NCBI GenBank assembly: GCA_017530505.1
Contig: JAFXMI010000031.1
Span: forward strand, 1 to 48,268
Length of the DNA: 48,268 bases
Reading direction: 5' to 3'
From: Clostridia bacterium
GTDB taxonomy: Bacteria; Bacillota; Clostridia; TANB77; CAG-508
The stretch's first letter is position 1. Each line of letters opens with the position of its first letter. The notes beneath the pieces are model-generated. The model had not been told where the DNA came from. It saw nothing but the letters and a program-made list of their open reading frames with translations, and did no database searches. Position numbers and translations under genes: made by a program. This document shows, piece by piece, positions 17,996 to 26,361 of this stretch.

Positions 17996-18050
17996 AGGCC
18001 AATAGTTTAGGTATTTAAATACTTGGTTGTTTATACGTACTAATTGGCCT
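17996..18050. repeat. Interrupted dyad, AGGCCAAT...ATTGGCCT
   Basis: Arms 17996-18003 and 18043-18050 are perfect reverse complements. Between them lies the palindrome GTATTTAAATAC (18011-18022). No T-run follows on either strand, so it is not a standard terminator. It sits just before the infC promoter and could be an operator or RNA structure. Confidence 0.45.
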
Positions 18051-18061
18051 TAAAAAAGTTC

Positions 18062-18090
18062 TTGACAATTATAAAAAAATGTAGTAAAAT
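18062..18090 (+). promoter_or_regulatory. Promoter of infC-rpmI-rplT
   Basis: Consensus TTGACA at 18062-18067, 17-base spacer, TAAAAT at 18085-18090. The transcript would carry a leader of about 130 bases. Confidence 0.85.
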
Positions 18091-18105
18091 TTATTTGTTT
18101 TAAGA

Positions 18106-18218
18106 AGAAGTATCCACTTCTCACCTTATTTCTATTAGAGATTATAGGGTTTGATAATACTAATTTTATTAGGATATTTATGTGGATTTGGCTTTTTAAA
18201 ATAAGTCAATTTTTTTTT
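18106..18218 (+). promoter_or_regulatory. Attenuator-type leader of infC (L20-leader-like)
   Basis: Three pairings can be drawn. A hairpin AGAAGT/ACTTCT (18106-18111 with 18116-18121). A long-range pairing ATCCAC (18112-18117) with GTGGAT (18182-18187), which excludes the first. A terminator hairpin TTGGCTT/AAGTCAA (18188-18194 with 18203-18209) followed by nine T (18210-18218), ending one base before the GGAGG of infC. In Bacillus, L20 represses this same operon by stabilising a leader terminator; the arrangement here fits that scheme, though I judge by structure only. Confidence 0.65.
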
Positions 18219-18229
18219 GGAGGTGTTTT

Positions 18230-18742
18230 ATTATAAAGCAAGAATTACCTATAAATAGGCAAATTAGAGAAAAAGAAGTACAACTTATTGATGAAAATGG
18301 AGAAAAAGTTGGAGTAGTGCCTATAGAAAAAGCTTTAGAAATTGCAGAAGATAGAAATTTAGACTTAGTCTTAGTTGCTCCAAATTCAAAACCAGTGGTT
18401 TGTAAAATAATGAATTATGGTAAATACAAATTTGAGCAAGCAAAGAAAGAAAAAGAATCTAGGAAAAATCAAAAAGCAATTGAAATAAAAGAAATAAGAG
18501 TTTCAAGTAACATAGGACAACATGATTTTGATTTTAAGAGTAAAAATGCAAGAAGCTTTTTAGAAGGTGGAAACAAAGTAAAATTTACTCTAAGGTTTAG
18601 AGGGAGAGAGCTTAATAATAGTAAATCTGGTGAAGCTATCTTAAACAAATTTGCTGAATCCCTTGAAGATATTGCAATTGTTGAAAAAAAGCCATTATTA
18701 GAGGGTAAAATAATGTTTATAATATTAGCCAAAAAAGTATAA
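18230..18742 (+). CDS. infC: Translation initiation factor IF-3, AUU start
   Basis: 170 residues; binds the 30S subunit and controls start-codon fidelity. Sequence begins at ATT 18230 (IKQELPINRQIREKEVQLI after the initiator), 6 bases after GGAGG; no ATG occurs until residue 30, within the conserved N domain. Motifs: GEKVGVVPIEKALEIAE (about 25-41), DLVLVAPNSKPVVCKIMNYG (about 46-65), KNQKAIEIKEIR (linker), IGQHDFDFKSKNARSFLE and KFTLRFRGRE. A non-AUG start is the conserved way infC autoregulates through IF-3 discrimination, known from E. coli. Followed by rpmI and rplT. Confidence 0.93.
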   Translation: MIKQELPINRQIREKEVQLIDENGEKVGVVPIEKALEIAEDRNLDLVLVAPNSKPVVCKIMNYGKYKFEQAKKEKESRKNQKAIEIKEIRVSSNIGQHDFDFKSKNARSFLEGGNKVKFTLRFRGRELNNSKSGEAILNKFAESLEDIAIVEKKPLLEGKIMFIILAKKV

Positions 18743-18761
18743 AGTGAAGGGAGTATTTAAA

Positions 18762-18965
18762 ATGCCAAAATTAAAAACAAACAAAGCAGCAAAGAAAAGA
18801 TATTCTTACACTGCAACAGGAAAAGTTAAAAGAACTAAAGCTAACAGAAGACATCGTTTAGCTACAAAAACAAAAAGAGTGAGAATGACAGCTAGAGTTC
18901 AAAATGGATTAGCAGATAAAACATGCGAATCTCAAATTAAAAAACTATTACCTTATGGTAACTAA
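18762..18965 (+). CDS. rpmI: 50S ribosomal protein L35
   Basis: 67 residues, starting [20 protein letters not shown] and including [25 protein letters not shown] site before ATG 18762; the in-frame GTG upstream is not needed. Second gene of the infC operon. Confidence 0.96.
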   Translation: MPKLKTNKAAKKRYSYTATGKVKRTKANRRHRLATKTKRVRMTARVQNGLADKTCESQIKKLLPYGN

Positions 18966-18997
18966 GGTTTAAATTAAGTGGAAAAGGAGTGAAAAAA

Positions 18998-19348
18998 ATG
19001 GCAAGAGTAAAAACAGCTAGAACTACAAGAGCTAGACATAAAAAAGTTTTAAAAAGAGCAAAAGGCTATTATGGAGCTAAACATTATAGATTTAGAAATG
19101 CTAATCAAGCAGTTATGAAATCTGGTATGTATGCCTTTGTTGGAAGAAGAGATAAAAAGAGTAATTTTAGAAAATTATGGATTATAAGAATTAATGCTGC
19201 AGCTAGAATAAATGGAATAACATATAACAAATTAATTTCTGGACTTAAAAAAGCAAAAGTTGCCATAAATAGAAAAATGCTTGCAGAGCTTGCTGTTTCT
19301 GATAGTAAAGCTTTTACAGAACTAGTTGAAATAGCAAAAAAAGTATAA
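18998..19348 (+). CDS. rplT: 50S ribosomal protein L20
   Basis: 116 residues: [20 protein letters not shown], then [19 protein letters not shown]. Binds 23S rRNA early in 50S assembly and is the probable repressor acting on the leader at 18106-18218. ATG 18998 is chosen as the family start, with AAAGGAG upstream. Confidence 0.96.
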   Translation: MARVKTARTTRARHKKVLKRAKGYYGAKHYRFRNANQAVMKSGMYAFVGRRDKKSNFRKLWIIRINAAARINGITYNKLISGLKKAKVAINRKMLAELAVSDSKAFTELVEIAKKV

Positions 19349-19383
19349 AAATAAGCATAAACTGCATAACATTGGTTTATAAA

Positions 19384-19402
19384 ATTCTATTTAAAATAGA
19401 AT
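19384..19402 (+). promoter_or_regulatory. Hairpin in the rplU leader
   Basis: ATTCTAT / ATAGAAT around a 5-base loop, 48 bases before rplU. It may belong to an L21-type leader; no T-run follows, so it is not the rplT terminator. Confidence 0.35.
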
Positions 19403-19449
19403 ACCAAGTTTAAAAGTTAGCGAGTATTATGAAAGGAAGGTGCAATTTA

Positions 19450-19825
19450 ATGTACGCAATTATTGAAGCATGTGGAAGACAGTATAAAGTTGAAGAAGGA
19501 GCAGATGTTTTCTTTGAAAAATTAGATATAGAAGAAGGAAAAAAAGTTACTTTTGATAAAGTAGTTTTAATTTCTGATAACGGAAATGTTCAAGTTGGAA
19601 ACCCTATTATACAAGGAGCAAAAGTAGAAGGAAAAGTTGTATCTAATCGGAAGACATAAAAAGGTTTTAGTATATAAATACAAACCTAAAAAGAATGAAA
19701 GAAAAACAATAGGCCATAGACAAGATTATACTAAAGTTGAAATTTTGTCTATAAAAGCTAATGGAACTGAGAATAAAACTACATCAACTAAAGTAGAAAA
19801 GTCTGAAAAAAAAGATAAAAAATAA
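19450..19825 (+). CDS. rplU: 50S ribosomal protein L21, read through a +1 shift at CGG
   Basis: [20 protein letters not shown] opens the protein at ATG 19450 (GGAAGG site). In the 0 frame AAT CGG AAG ACA TAA ends it at residue 69 (CGG at 19648-19650). Removing the C gives [19 protein letters not shown], the conserved rRNA-binding C-terminal part of L21, and then a charged tail to 19825; about 124 residues. L21 is single-copy and conserved, and truncation would remove its main rRNA contact, so loss of function is implausible. The next gene is rpmA, as usual, but the protease gene prp normally between them is missing. Confidence 0.93.
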
Positions 19826-19867
19826 AAAATATTGTGAGAATTTTAAAGCGAGAGGAGTGAATCATTA

Positions 19868-20122
19868 ATGGCACATAAAAAAGGTCAAGGAAGTGTTAAA
19901 AACGGTAGAGATAGCGAGTCTAAAAGATTAGGTGTTAAAAAATCAGATGGTCAAGTTGTTAAAGCTGGAAATATTATAATAAGACAAAGAGGAACAAAAG
20001 TACATCCTGGAACTAATGTAGGAATCGGAAGTGATGATACATTATTTGCATTAACAGATGGAAAAGTTAAATTTGAAAGAAAAGGCAAAGATAAGAAGCA
20101 AGTTAGTGTTTATGAAAATTAA
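19868..20122 (+). CDS. rpmA: 50S ribosomal protein L27
   Basis: 84 residues: [20 protein letters not shown], then [21 protein letters not shown]. Its N-terminus reaches the peptidyl transferase centre. Most Firmicutes make L27 with an N-terminal extension (of the type MLRLDLQFFA) that the protease Prp removes; here the protein starts directly with the mature-like MAHKKG, and no prp gene lies beside it. GAGAGGAGTGA site upstream. Confidence 0.96.
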   Translation: MAHKKGQGSVKNGRDSESKRLGVKKSDGQVVKAGNIIIRQRGTKVHPGTNVGIGSDDTLFALTDGKVKFERKGKDKKQVSVYEN

Positions 20123-20145
20123 TTATTTAATTTATTTTGATATAT

Positions 20146-20184
20146 AAAAAATGGAGTATTTATTATAAGTATTCTATTTTTTTT
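20146..20184 (+). terminator. Terminator after rpmA
   Basis: AAATGGAGTATTT pairs with AAGTATTCTATTT (with G-U pairs), followed by T8. The rest of the 280-base gap 20123-20402 is A+T-rich with no other clear element. Confidence 0.7.
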
Positions 20185-20402
20185 ATAAAATAATATAGTT
20201 ATAGTAAAATTTTATATATAATAAAAAGTAGTTCTAACAAATTATTGTACAATTTACTTTTTATAAAATTTATAGTAAAAGAAATAGCTTTAGAAAAAAA
20301 TAAAATAAAAATGAATAAATTTTTAAAAAGTATTTGAAAATTTATATAGTATATGTTTTAATATATAGTATAATAATAGTAATTACATTTAGGGAGGATA
20401 TT

Positions 20403-21536
20403 ATGAAATCTAATAAATTTCCAGTGATACTTATAATCATTTTAGTAATGGTATTGATTGCTATAATTCTTTTTGGTATAAATTTTTTAGGAGGAAAAGT
20501 CCAAGAAAAAGATAATAGTAAAAGTGATAATGTAGAATTAATTGTCCCTATTTTGGAATTAAACTTAAATACTACAGAGGAAAACCAAGAAAGTGTTACA
20601 ATTGAGGTAAATGCCTCAACAGAAGATAGTGAGGGAATTGATCACATTTTATTACCTGATGGTTCAACATTTTATGGAACTTATCAAGAATATATCGTAA
20701 AAGAAAATGGTAAATATGAATTTAAAGCTTTTGGTAAGAATGGTACAAGTAGTAGATTATCAATTGATGTAAAAAATATTATGACAGTTTCTGCAAAAAA
20801 TCCCTATATTCCTGATGGATTTGAACACGTATTTGGAGAGGTAGATGAAGGATTTGTTATTCAAGATAGATATGGAAATCAATATGTTTGGATTCCTGTT
20901 GAAACTGGAATTTTAACTAGAACTACTCTTACTAATGGAGAATATGAAGATTCTAATTATACAGCAACAGGTTTAGTAAATAGTGTTGCAAAAAATTTTG
21001 GATTTTATATTGCAAGATTTGAAGCTAGTGCATTTCAGGCAAATCAAGTTAGATTTGCAGGATCAGTTGAGGGACAAATACCTTGGACTAATGTGTCATA
21101 TCAAGATGCAACAAACGCAGCAGTAAATACTGCAATTGCTTTACAATATCCTGAAGAATATGTTACTGCAATATCTAGCAGTTATGCATGGGATACAGCT
21201 TTATCATGGATTGATCAAACAATTATAAACTATTCTACTAATACGAGTTATGGAAACTATAGTGGTACCATTTTTCCAACTGGAGGAACAGAAAGCGATA
21301 GAGTAAAAAATATTTGCGACTTATCTGGAAATGTTAGAGAATGGACAACTGAAATATATAAGGATGCAAATTCTGATATAGATTTTTCAGATATTGAAGC
21401 AACAGAATATGTAAATAGAGTAGTACGTGGTGGGAGTGCTTATATTAATAAAGTTGCTAGTAGTAGAAACGGATATCCAGAAAATTTAACTGATGAATAT
21501 TGGGGATTTAGGATAATACTTTATAAGAGCAATTAA
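20403..21536 (+). CDS. Membrane-anchored surface protein with FGE/SUMF1-like domain
   Basis: 377 residues from ATG 20403, which has an AGGGAGG site; the upstream ATG 20334 has none. An N-terminal membrane segment (about 7-28) is followed by a beta domain (about 45-125, DGSTFYGTYQEYIVKENG) and then a C-type-lectin-like fold of the formylglycine-generating-enzyme family: QYVWIPVETG, NFGFYIARFEAS, NICDLSGNVREWT (about 325), VVRGGSAY and WGFRI at the end. No FGE catalytic cysteine pair is evident, so a binding role is more likely than enzyme activity. Probably extracellular. Confidence 0.72.
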   Translation: MKSNKFPVILIIILVMVLIAIILFGINFLGGKVQEKDNSKSDNVELIVPILELNLNTTEENQESVTIEVNASTEDSEGIDHILLPDGSTFYGTYQEYIVKENGKYEFKAFGKNGTSSRLSIDVKNIMTVSAKNPYIPDGFEHVFGEVDEGFVIQDRYGNQYVWIPVETGILTRTTLTNGEYEDSNYTATGLVNSVAKNFGFYIARFEASAFQANQVRFAGSVEGQIPWTNVSYQDATNAAVNTAIALQYPEEYVTAISSSYAWDTALSWIDQTIINYSTNTSYGNYSGTIFPTGGTESDRVKNICDLSGNVREWTTEIYKDANSDIDFSDIEATEYVNRVVRGGSAYINKVASSRNGYPENLTDEYWGFRIILYKSN

Positions 21537-21550
21537 TTTTTATAAAAGTG

Positions 21551-21579
21551 TTGATTTTTATTGATATTTTTGGTATAAT
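21551..21579 (+). promoter_or_regulatory. Promoter of rpsB
   Basis: TTGATT at 21551-21556, 17-base spacer, TATAAT at 21574-21579; leader of about 105 bases. Confidence 0.8.
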
Positions 21580-21599
21580 ATTTTTTGTTATATAATAAC

Positions 21600-21630
21600 G
21601 CACATAGGTTTAGTTTTAAAATGTGCCTAT
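21600..21630 (+). promoter_or_regulatory. Structured rpsB leader (hairpin with possible pseudoknot)
   Basis: GCACAT (21600-21605) pairs with ATGTGC (21621-21626). The overlapping ATAGG (21604-21608) can pair with CCTAT (21626-21630). The order of the arms makes either a small pseudoknot or two alternative folds. Possibly an S2 autoregulatory leader. Confidence 0.45.
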
Positions 21631-21690
21631 ATAATAGGTGTTTTAAGGTGTTTAAAAACTTATGGAGGAAAAAACAAGGAGGAATTTAAA

Positions 21691-22464
21691 ATGGCAGTTG
21701 TTGCAATGAAACAATTACTAGAAGCAGGTGTTCATTTTGGACATCAAACTAGAAGATGGGATCCTAGAATGGCTGAATATATTTTTCAAGCTAGAAATGG
21801 TATTCACATTATCGATTTACAAAAGACTTCAAAAAAATTAGATGAGGCATACAAATTTATTAAAGACCAAGCAGAGGAAGGAAAAACAGTTCTTTTTGTT
21901 GGGACAAAAAAGCAAGCTCAGGAATGTGTTAAAGAAGCTGCTCAAAAATGTAATATGTACTATGTTGATCAAAGATGGTTAGGAGGTATGCTTACAAATT
22001 TTAAAACAATACAAGAAAGAATTCAAAGATTAAGAAACATTGAAGAAATGGAAGCTAATGGAACATTTGATATGTTACCAAAAAAAGAAGTTATGGGTCT
22101 TAAAGCAGAAATGGAAAAACTTGAAAAAAATCTTGGTGGGATTAAAGATATGAAGGAAATGCCTGGAGTTATTTTTATAGTTGATCCTAAAAAAGAAAGA
22201 ATAGCTATTTTAGAAGCAAAAAAATTGGGTATTCCAGTAGTAGGACTAATTGATACAAATTGTAATCCAAACGATGTAGATTATGTTATACCTGGAAATG
22301 ATGATGCAATAAGAGCTGTTAAATTAATAACTGATTGTATGGCTAATGCGGTTATTGAAGGTAGGCAAGGAGAAGATGCAGAAGGAATAGTTGAAGAAGA
22401 ACAAAAAATAGAAGAAGAAAATACAGATATAGAACAAGTTGCCCTAGAAGAAGAGGAAGAATAG
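21691..22464 (+). CDS. rpsB: 30S ribosomal protein S2
   Basis: 257 residues. [20 protein letters not shown] near the start, [28 protein letters not shown] and [36 protein letters not shown] split across the middle, and an acidic tail. AAGGAGG site. It is followed by a hairpin and then tsf. Confidence 0.97.
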   Translation: MAVVAMKQLLEAGVHFGHQTRRWDPRMAEYIFQARNGIHIIDLQKTSKKLDEAYKFIKDQAEEGKTVLFVGTKKQAQECVKEAAQKCNMYYVDQRWLGGMLTNFKTIQERIQRLRNIEEMEANGTFDMLPKKEVMGLKAEMEKLEKNLGGIKDMKEMPGVIFIVDPKKERIAILEAKKLGIPVVGLIDTNCNPNDVDYVIPGNDDAIRAVKLITDCMANAVIEGRQGEDAEGIVEEEQKIEEENTDIEQVALEEEEE

Positions 22465-22505
22465 TTTAAAAATTAATTTTAAGGTATTAATATATTAAAT
22501 AAATG

Positions 22506-22556
22506 AGCCACATTTTATAATGTTATTAACTTTGTAAAGTAATGTGGCTTATTTAT
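22506..22556 (+). terminator. Hairpin between rpsB and tsf
   Basis: AGCCACATT (22506-22514) pairs perfectly with AATGTGGCT (22541-22549), followed by TATTTAT. A weak terminator or attenuator that could lower tsf transcription relative to rpsB. Confidence 0.6.
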
Positions 22557-22664
22557 GCAGTATAATTGTAATTATTTATTAATGTATAAATTTTTATGTT
22601 AAAATAGAGAATGGTATTTATAAAATATTTATTTTTAAAAATTATATAGGAGGGATGCAAAAAA

Positions 22665-23540
22665 ATGATTAGTGCTACTTTAGTTAAAGAATTAAGAGAA
22701 AAAACAGGCGCAGGTATGATGGACTGTAAAAAAGTTTTAACAGAAACAAATGGAGATATGGAAAAGGCTACTGAATTATTAAGAGAAAGAGGAATAGCAA
22801 AAGCAGCAAAAAAATCTGGAAGAGTTGCTGCTGAAGGAATGGTCGCAAGTTCTGTTTCAAACGATAAAAAAGTTGGAGCAATTGTTGAAGTTAATGCAGA
22901 AACAGATTTTGTTGCTAAAAATGAAGAATTTAGAGAATTTGTTCAAAATATTGCTAATATTGTTTCAATGGAAAACCCAGCTGATATTGATAGTTTATTA
23001 AAATTAAGCTATAAAAATAATGATAAAACTGTACAAGAGGTTTTAACAGATAAGATTGCTACAATAGGAGAGAATATTACAATTAGAAGATTTGTAAGAT
23101 TTGAATCAGAAGGACTAGTTGAAAGCTATATTCATGGAGACGGTAAAATTGCAGTATTAGTAGATTTTAAAAAAGGTGATTCAGAAATTGCAAAAGATAT
23201 TTGTATGCAAATAGCAGCTGCAAGACCTGAATATGTAGCAAGAGAAGAAGTACCAAATGAGGTTGTTCAAAAAGAAATGGAAATATTGAAAGTTCAAGCA
23301 ATGAATGAAGGAAAACCAGCAGAGATTGCAGAGAAAATGGTTCAAGGTAGAATTGGAAAATTTTATGCAGAAGTTTGTTTACTAGATCAAGAATTTGTTA
23401 AAGATCCAAGTCAAAAGGTTAGTTCGATTGTATCTAGTAAAGGTGCTGAAATAGTAAGATTTTCAAGATTTGAAAAAGGTGAAGGAATTGAGAAAAAAGA
23501 GGAAAACTTTGCAGAAGAGGTAATGAAACAATTACAATAA
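22665..23540 (+). CDS. tsf: Elongation factor Ts
   Basis: 291 residues; nucleotide exchange factor for EF-Tu. MISATLVKELREKTGAGMMD, then CKKVLTETNGDMEKA form the N-terminal domain; VGAIVEVNAETDFVAKNEEF (about 67-86) contains the TDFVAKN contact with EF-Tu. GEGIEKKEENFAEEVMKQL ends the protein. AGGAGGG site. Weak TAAAAT at 22600-22605 suggests an additional promoter. Confidence 0.97.
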   Translation: MISATLVKELREKTGAGMMDCKKVLTETNGDMEKATELLRERGIAKAAKKSGRVAAEGMVASSVSNDKKVGAIVEVNAETDFVAKNEEFREFVQNIANIVSMENPADIDSLLKLSYKNNDKTVQEVLTDKIATIGENITIRRFVRFESEGLVESYIHGDGKIAVLVDFKKGDSEIAKDICMQIAAARPEYVAREEVPNEVVQKEMEILKVQAMNEGKPAEIAEKMVQGRIGKFYAEVCLLDQEFVKDPSQKVSSIVSSKGAEIVRFSRFEKGEGIEKKEENFAEEVMKQLQ

Positions 23541-23619
23541 AAAGAAAATAATTAAAAATCATTATTATTTTTAATTAAGATGTATTAATTGTTTAAATAT
23601 TTTTATAAAGGATACTAAT

Positions 23620-23663
23620 AAAGTGATAGTGTTAAATTTATAGTTTAACATTGTCACTTTTTT
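23620..23663 (+). terminator. Terminator after tsf
   Basis: Arms 23620-23636 and 23644-23660 (AAAGTGATAGTGTTAAA with TTTAACATTGTCACTTT) followed by T-run. Confidence 0.85.
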
Positions 23664-23746
23664 GTATCATAATTTATAATATACTTAAATTAAATGGGGA
23701 ATAATTTTTGGATAGAAAACATTTAATAGTAAGAAAATATAAATTA

Positions 23747-23775
23747 TTGAATTAATTTACATAATATGATATAAT
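23747..23775 (+). promoter_or_regulatory. Promoter for the 838-residue protein gene
   Basis: TTGAAT at 23747-23752, 17-base spacer, TATAAT at 23770-23775, 33 bases before the start codon. Confidence 0.75.
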
Positions 23776-23808
23776 AATAAATATGATTGTTAATGAAAGG
23801 ATAAATAC

Positions 23809-26325
23809 ATGAGTAAAAATGATAAAGTAAGGGAATTTGTTAAACAACTCAAAAACAATGCGGAATTATTATTACCATTTTACAATAATAATGATTGTGA
23901 AGCATATACATTTGTACAAAATAAAGAGACGATTTATATCGATAAATTTCGCATAATTATTAAATATGACTCCGAAAATGATTTAATTAAAGTTTTTTCA
24001 GAAGAGTTAATAGAAGAGTTAATAAAAAAATTGAAAAAAGAAATAAGCAATTGGTTTATAAATATTTCAAAAGAGATAAAATCTGGAAATTATGACCAAA
24101 ACTCATTAATAGAACCATTATTATTACTTGAACAGTTTTATTCAGCATATATAATTGATTCAAAAACATATGAGAATTTAATAGGAGAAGTCTATGATTT
24201 TTTAAAAAGTAAATGTCAAGGAAATGAAGAAATAAAAGAACAATTCTATAGTGGAGTATTAGATTTTTTTAATAGTTCAAGAGAAAGTATTAAAGAAGGA
24301 ACAGTATCTTTTAGAGATGAGTTTATAGTAGTAGATGCAAAAGAACAAAAGAAATTGCAAAGAGCATATTTTATTGCAGATATGCTAAAACATGAAGTAA
24401 TAGATAAAGATTTATTAATTGAATCTGGAAAAATTTTAGAATTTAGCTTAAGGGAAATAGATGAGGCTTTTGCAAGGCAAGATTTACTTTCAAGGCGAGA
24501 GCTATTTTTTCCATTGCTTTTTAATGAATTTTTTAATAATGCGCAAGAAATTTTAGATTACTATTTTGAAAATGATAAAAACTGTTTTTTTAAAATAGCA
24601 AATTCAAAAGAACTTGCAAAATATTTAATAGATGGAAAATTTAGTAAAAAAGATAGGAATAAGGCTTTAAAATATATGCAAATAGATGAAATGGCTAATT
24701 TTGAACCAGAATTTCTTGAAGAATTATTAAGTATTTCTAATTTACCTAATATAAATTTTATTGAAAAAGCTGAAAATGGAAAAAGCGTTATAAGTATAGA
24801 ACTAATGAAAAAATTAAATAGAGAAGCTCTTTTAAGAATATTGATGTCAGAAACTGTTAAATATAGTAACACTTTAACCTCAGTTGATTTGATAGATATG
24901 TATGGAACTCTTAGCTTTGAAGATTTAGAGCTTTTAAATACAAAAGGATTAATTAATTCAGAAGATATTATTAAGATAATTAAATTTGTTAATGTGAGTG
25001 ATTCTGAAAAAGAAAAAATAAAAAATAAATTAATGAATTTTTATAGTTTGTCCAGATTAGAACAAATACTTATAGATGAAAAAATGAATTCAAAATTTGT
25101 TGAAAATTTTAATAGGTTTACAAAAGAAATATTAAATGAAGAAGAGAGAGGTCAATATTTTAATAGTTTAATAGAAGATTTGAAAAAAAGAGAAAATAGA
25201 GATGAATTAATAATTTGCTTGGTGAAAAAAGGTATTGACTTTGGAACAGTAGAAGATTATCAAATATCTTCAGATAAAATTTCAGATTTGTATTTAAGTG
25301 ATGTAATTAATGAAGAGGATATATATAAACTATATAGTATTGGATTAGTATCAAGACAAGTAATACGTGAAATATTTTCTGATAATGACATTATAAAACA
25401 ATATCTAAGTTGTAATAGAGACGATATTTCATTATTAGCTTTACTCATGAATAGTGGTAATTTTTTAAGAGATGAATATAATCAAGGAAATTTAACACTT
25501 TCATATTTAATTAAATTATATTCAATGAATGATGGAATTAGTAATAATGATTTAGGTATTATTTTAGCAGAAGGAGATAATATAGACTCTGATATTGCAA
25601 GTTTATTACCAGATACAATAACTCCAGAAAAAGTTGAATTTTTATTTATGAATTATCTAATTTCTCAAGATGATTTAAGTCAACTAGTAGGAAGAGGAAT
25701 AATAACGCAAGAACAGTCAATAAAATTAGCTGATAAGTTGTTATCACATGAAGAATATGAACGTATTTTTTTTGGTAATAGTTGTGCGTTACTTACTAGA
25801 GAGAGTGAAGGTAATGGACAAGATAGAACTCATGGAATAAGACTAGGTTCTTCAAGTGAATTTGAAAAAAATAGATTCAAAATTGATCCTTTATTACAAA
25901 CATCATTATTAGATAAAATAGGCTTTGATGACAGAAGATTAGTTCTTCAAGGATATAATAATTCAATGGATGGGTATATTGTTTATCCATCAGAAGAACT
26001 TGGTATTATGTTGTTTTTTAATCCAAATAAACCAGGAAATGCTACTTATATAATGAGTTTACAACAGGGGATGTTTTTTTTGAAAAGAAATAGAAAAAAT
26101 AATATTTCTCAAATTGAATCTACAGCAACTAAGCAGGCTTTAAGAGAAACAGAGCATATAAAGGTAAAAAATGCTTCTAGAGGTTGGGGGAAAAATATTT
26201 TAGATGCAATAAAACAATTAAGTCCAAGAATGAGAGAAAGATTAAAAGATAGTAATTATACAAGTAGTATTAACAAGATAATTGAAGATATAATGGAAGA
26301 CTATGATATTAGAAAAATTAAGTAA
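23809..26325 (+). CDS. Large repeat-containing hypothetical protein, 838 aa
   Basis: I do not recognise the family. It is soluble, acidic and mainly alpha-helical. A loose repeat of the form L-x-x-L/M-Y...I/L-S-x-x-D-L-x-x-L...G-I/L-I/V-S/T/N appears at about residues 360 (LIDMYGTLSFEDLELLNTKG), 490 (ISDLYLSDVINEEDIYKLY), 566 (LIKLYSMNDGISNNDLGIIL) and 608 (VEFLFMNYLISQDDLSQLV). This suggests an alpha-solenoid scaffold. Residues 680 onward form a separate, more mixed domain (DGYIVYPSEELGIMLFF) with a basic end. AAAGGAT site. It is followed 36 bases later by another unknown gene, probably in the same operon. Confidence 0.6.
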   Translation: MSKNDKVREFVKQLKNNAELLLPFYNNNDCEAYTFVQNKETIYIDKFRIIIKYDSENDLIKVFSEELIEELIKKLKKEISNWFINISKEIKSGNYDQNSLIEPLLLLEQFYSAYIIDSKTYENLIGEVYDFLKSKCQGNEEIKEQFYSGVLDFFNSSRESIKEGTVSFRDEFIVVDAKEQKKLQRAYFIADMLKHEVIDKDLLIESGKILEFSLREIDEAFARQDLLSRRELFFPLLFNEFFNNAQEILDYYFENDKNCFFKIANSKELAKYLIDGKFSKKDRNKALKYMQIDEMANFEPEFLEELLSISNLPNINFIEKAENGKSVISIELMKKLNREALLRILMSETVKYSNTLTSVDLIDMYGTLSFEDLELLNTKGLINSEDIIKIIKFVNVSDSEKEKIKNKLMNFYSLSRLEQILIDEKMNSKFVENFNRFTKEILNEEERGQYFNSLIEDLKKRENRDELIICLVKKGIDFGTVEDYQISSDKISDLYLSDVINEEDIYKLYSIGLVSRQVIREIFSDNDIIKQYLSCNRDDISLLALLMNSGNFLRDEYNQGNLTLSYLIKLYSMNDGISNNDLGIILAEGDNIDSDIASLLPDTITPEKVEFLFMNYLISQDDLSQLVGRGIITQEQSIKLADKLLSHEEYERIFFGNSCALLTRESEGNGQDRTHGIRLGSSSEFEKNRFKIDPLLQTSLLDKIGFDDRRLVLQGYNNSMDGYIVYPSEELGIMLFFNPNKPGNATYIMSLQQGMFFLKRNRKNNISQIESTATKQALRETEHIKVKNASRGWGKNILDAIKQLSPRMRERLKDSNYTSSINKIIEDIMEDYDIRKIK

Positions 26326-26361
26326 TAGATATTTTGTACATAGGAAGGAAAAATATATAAA

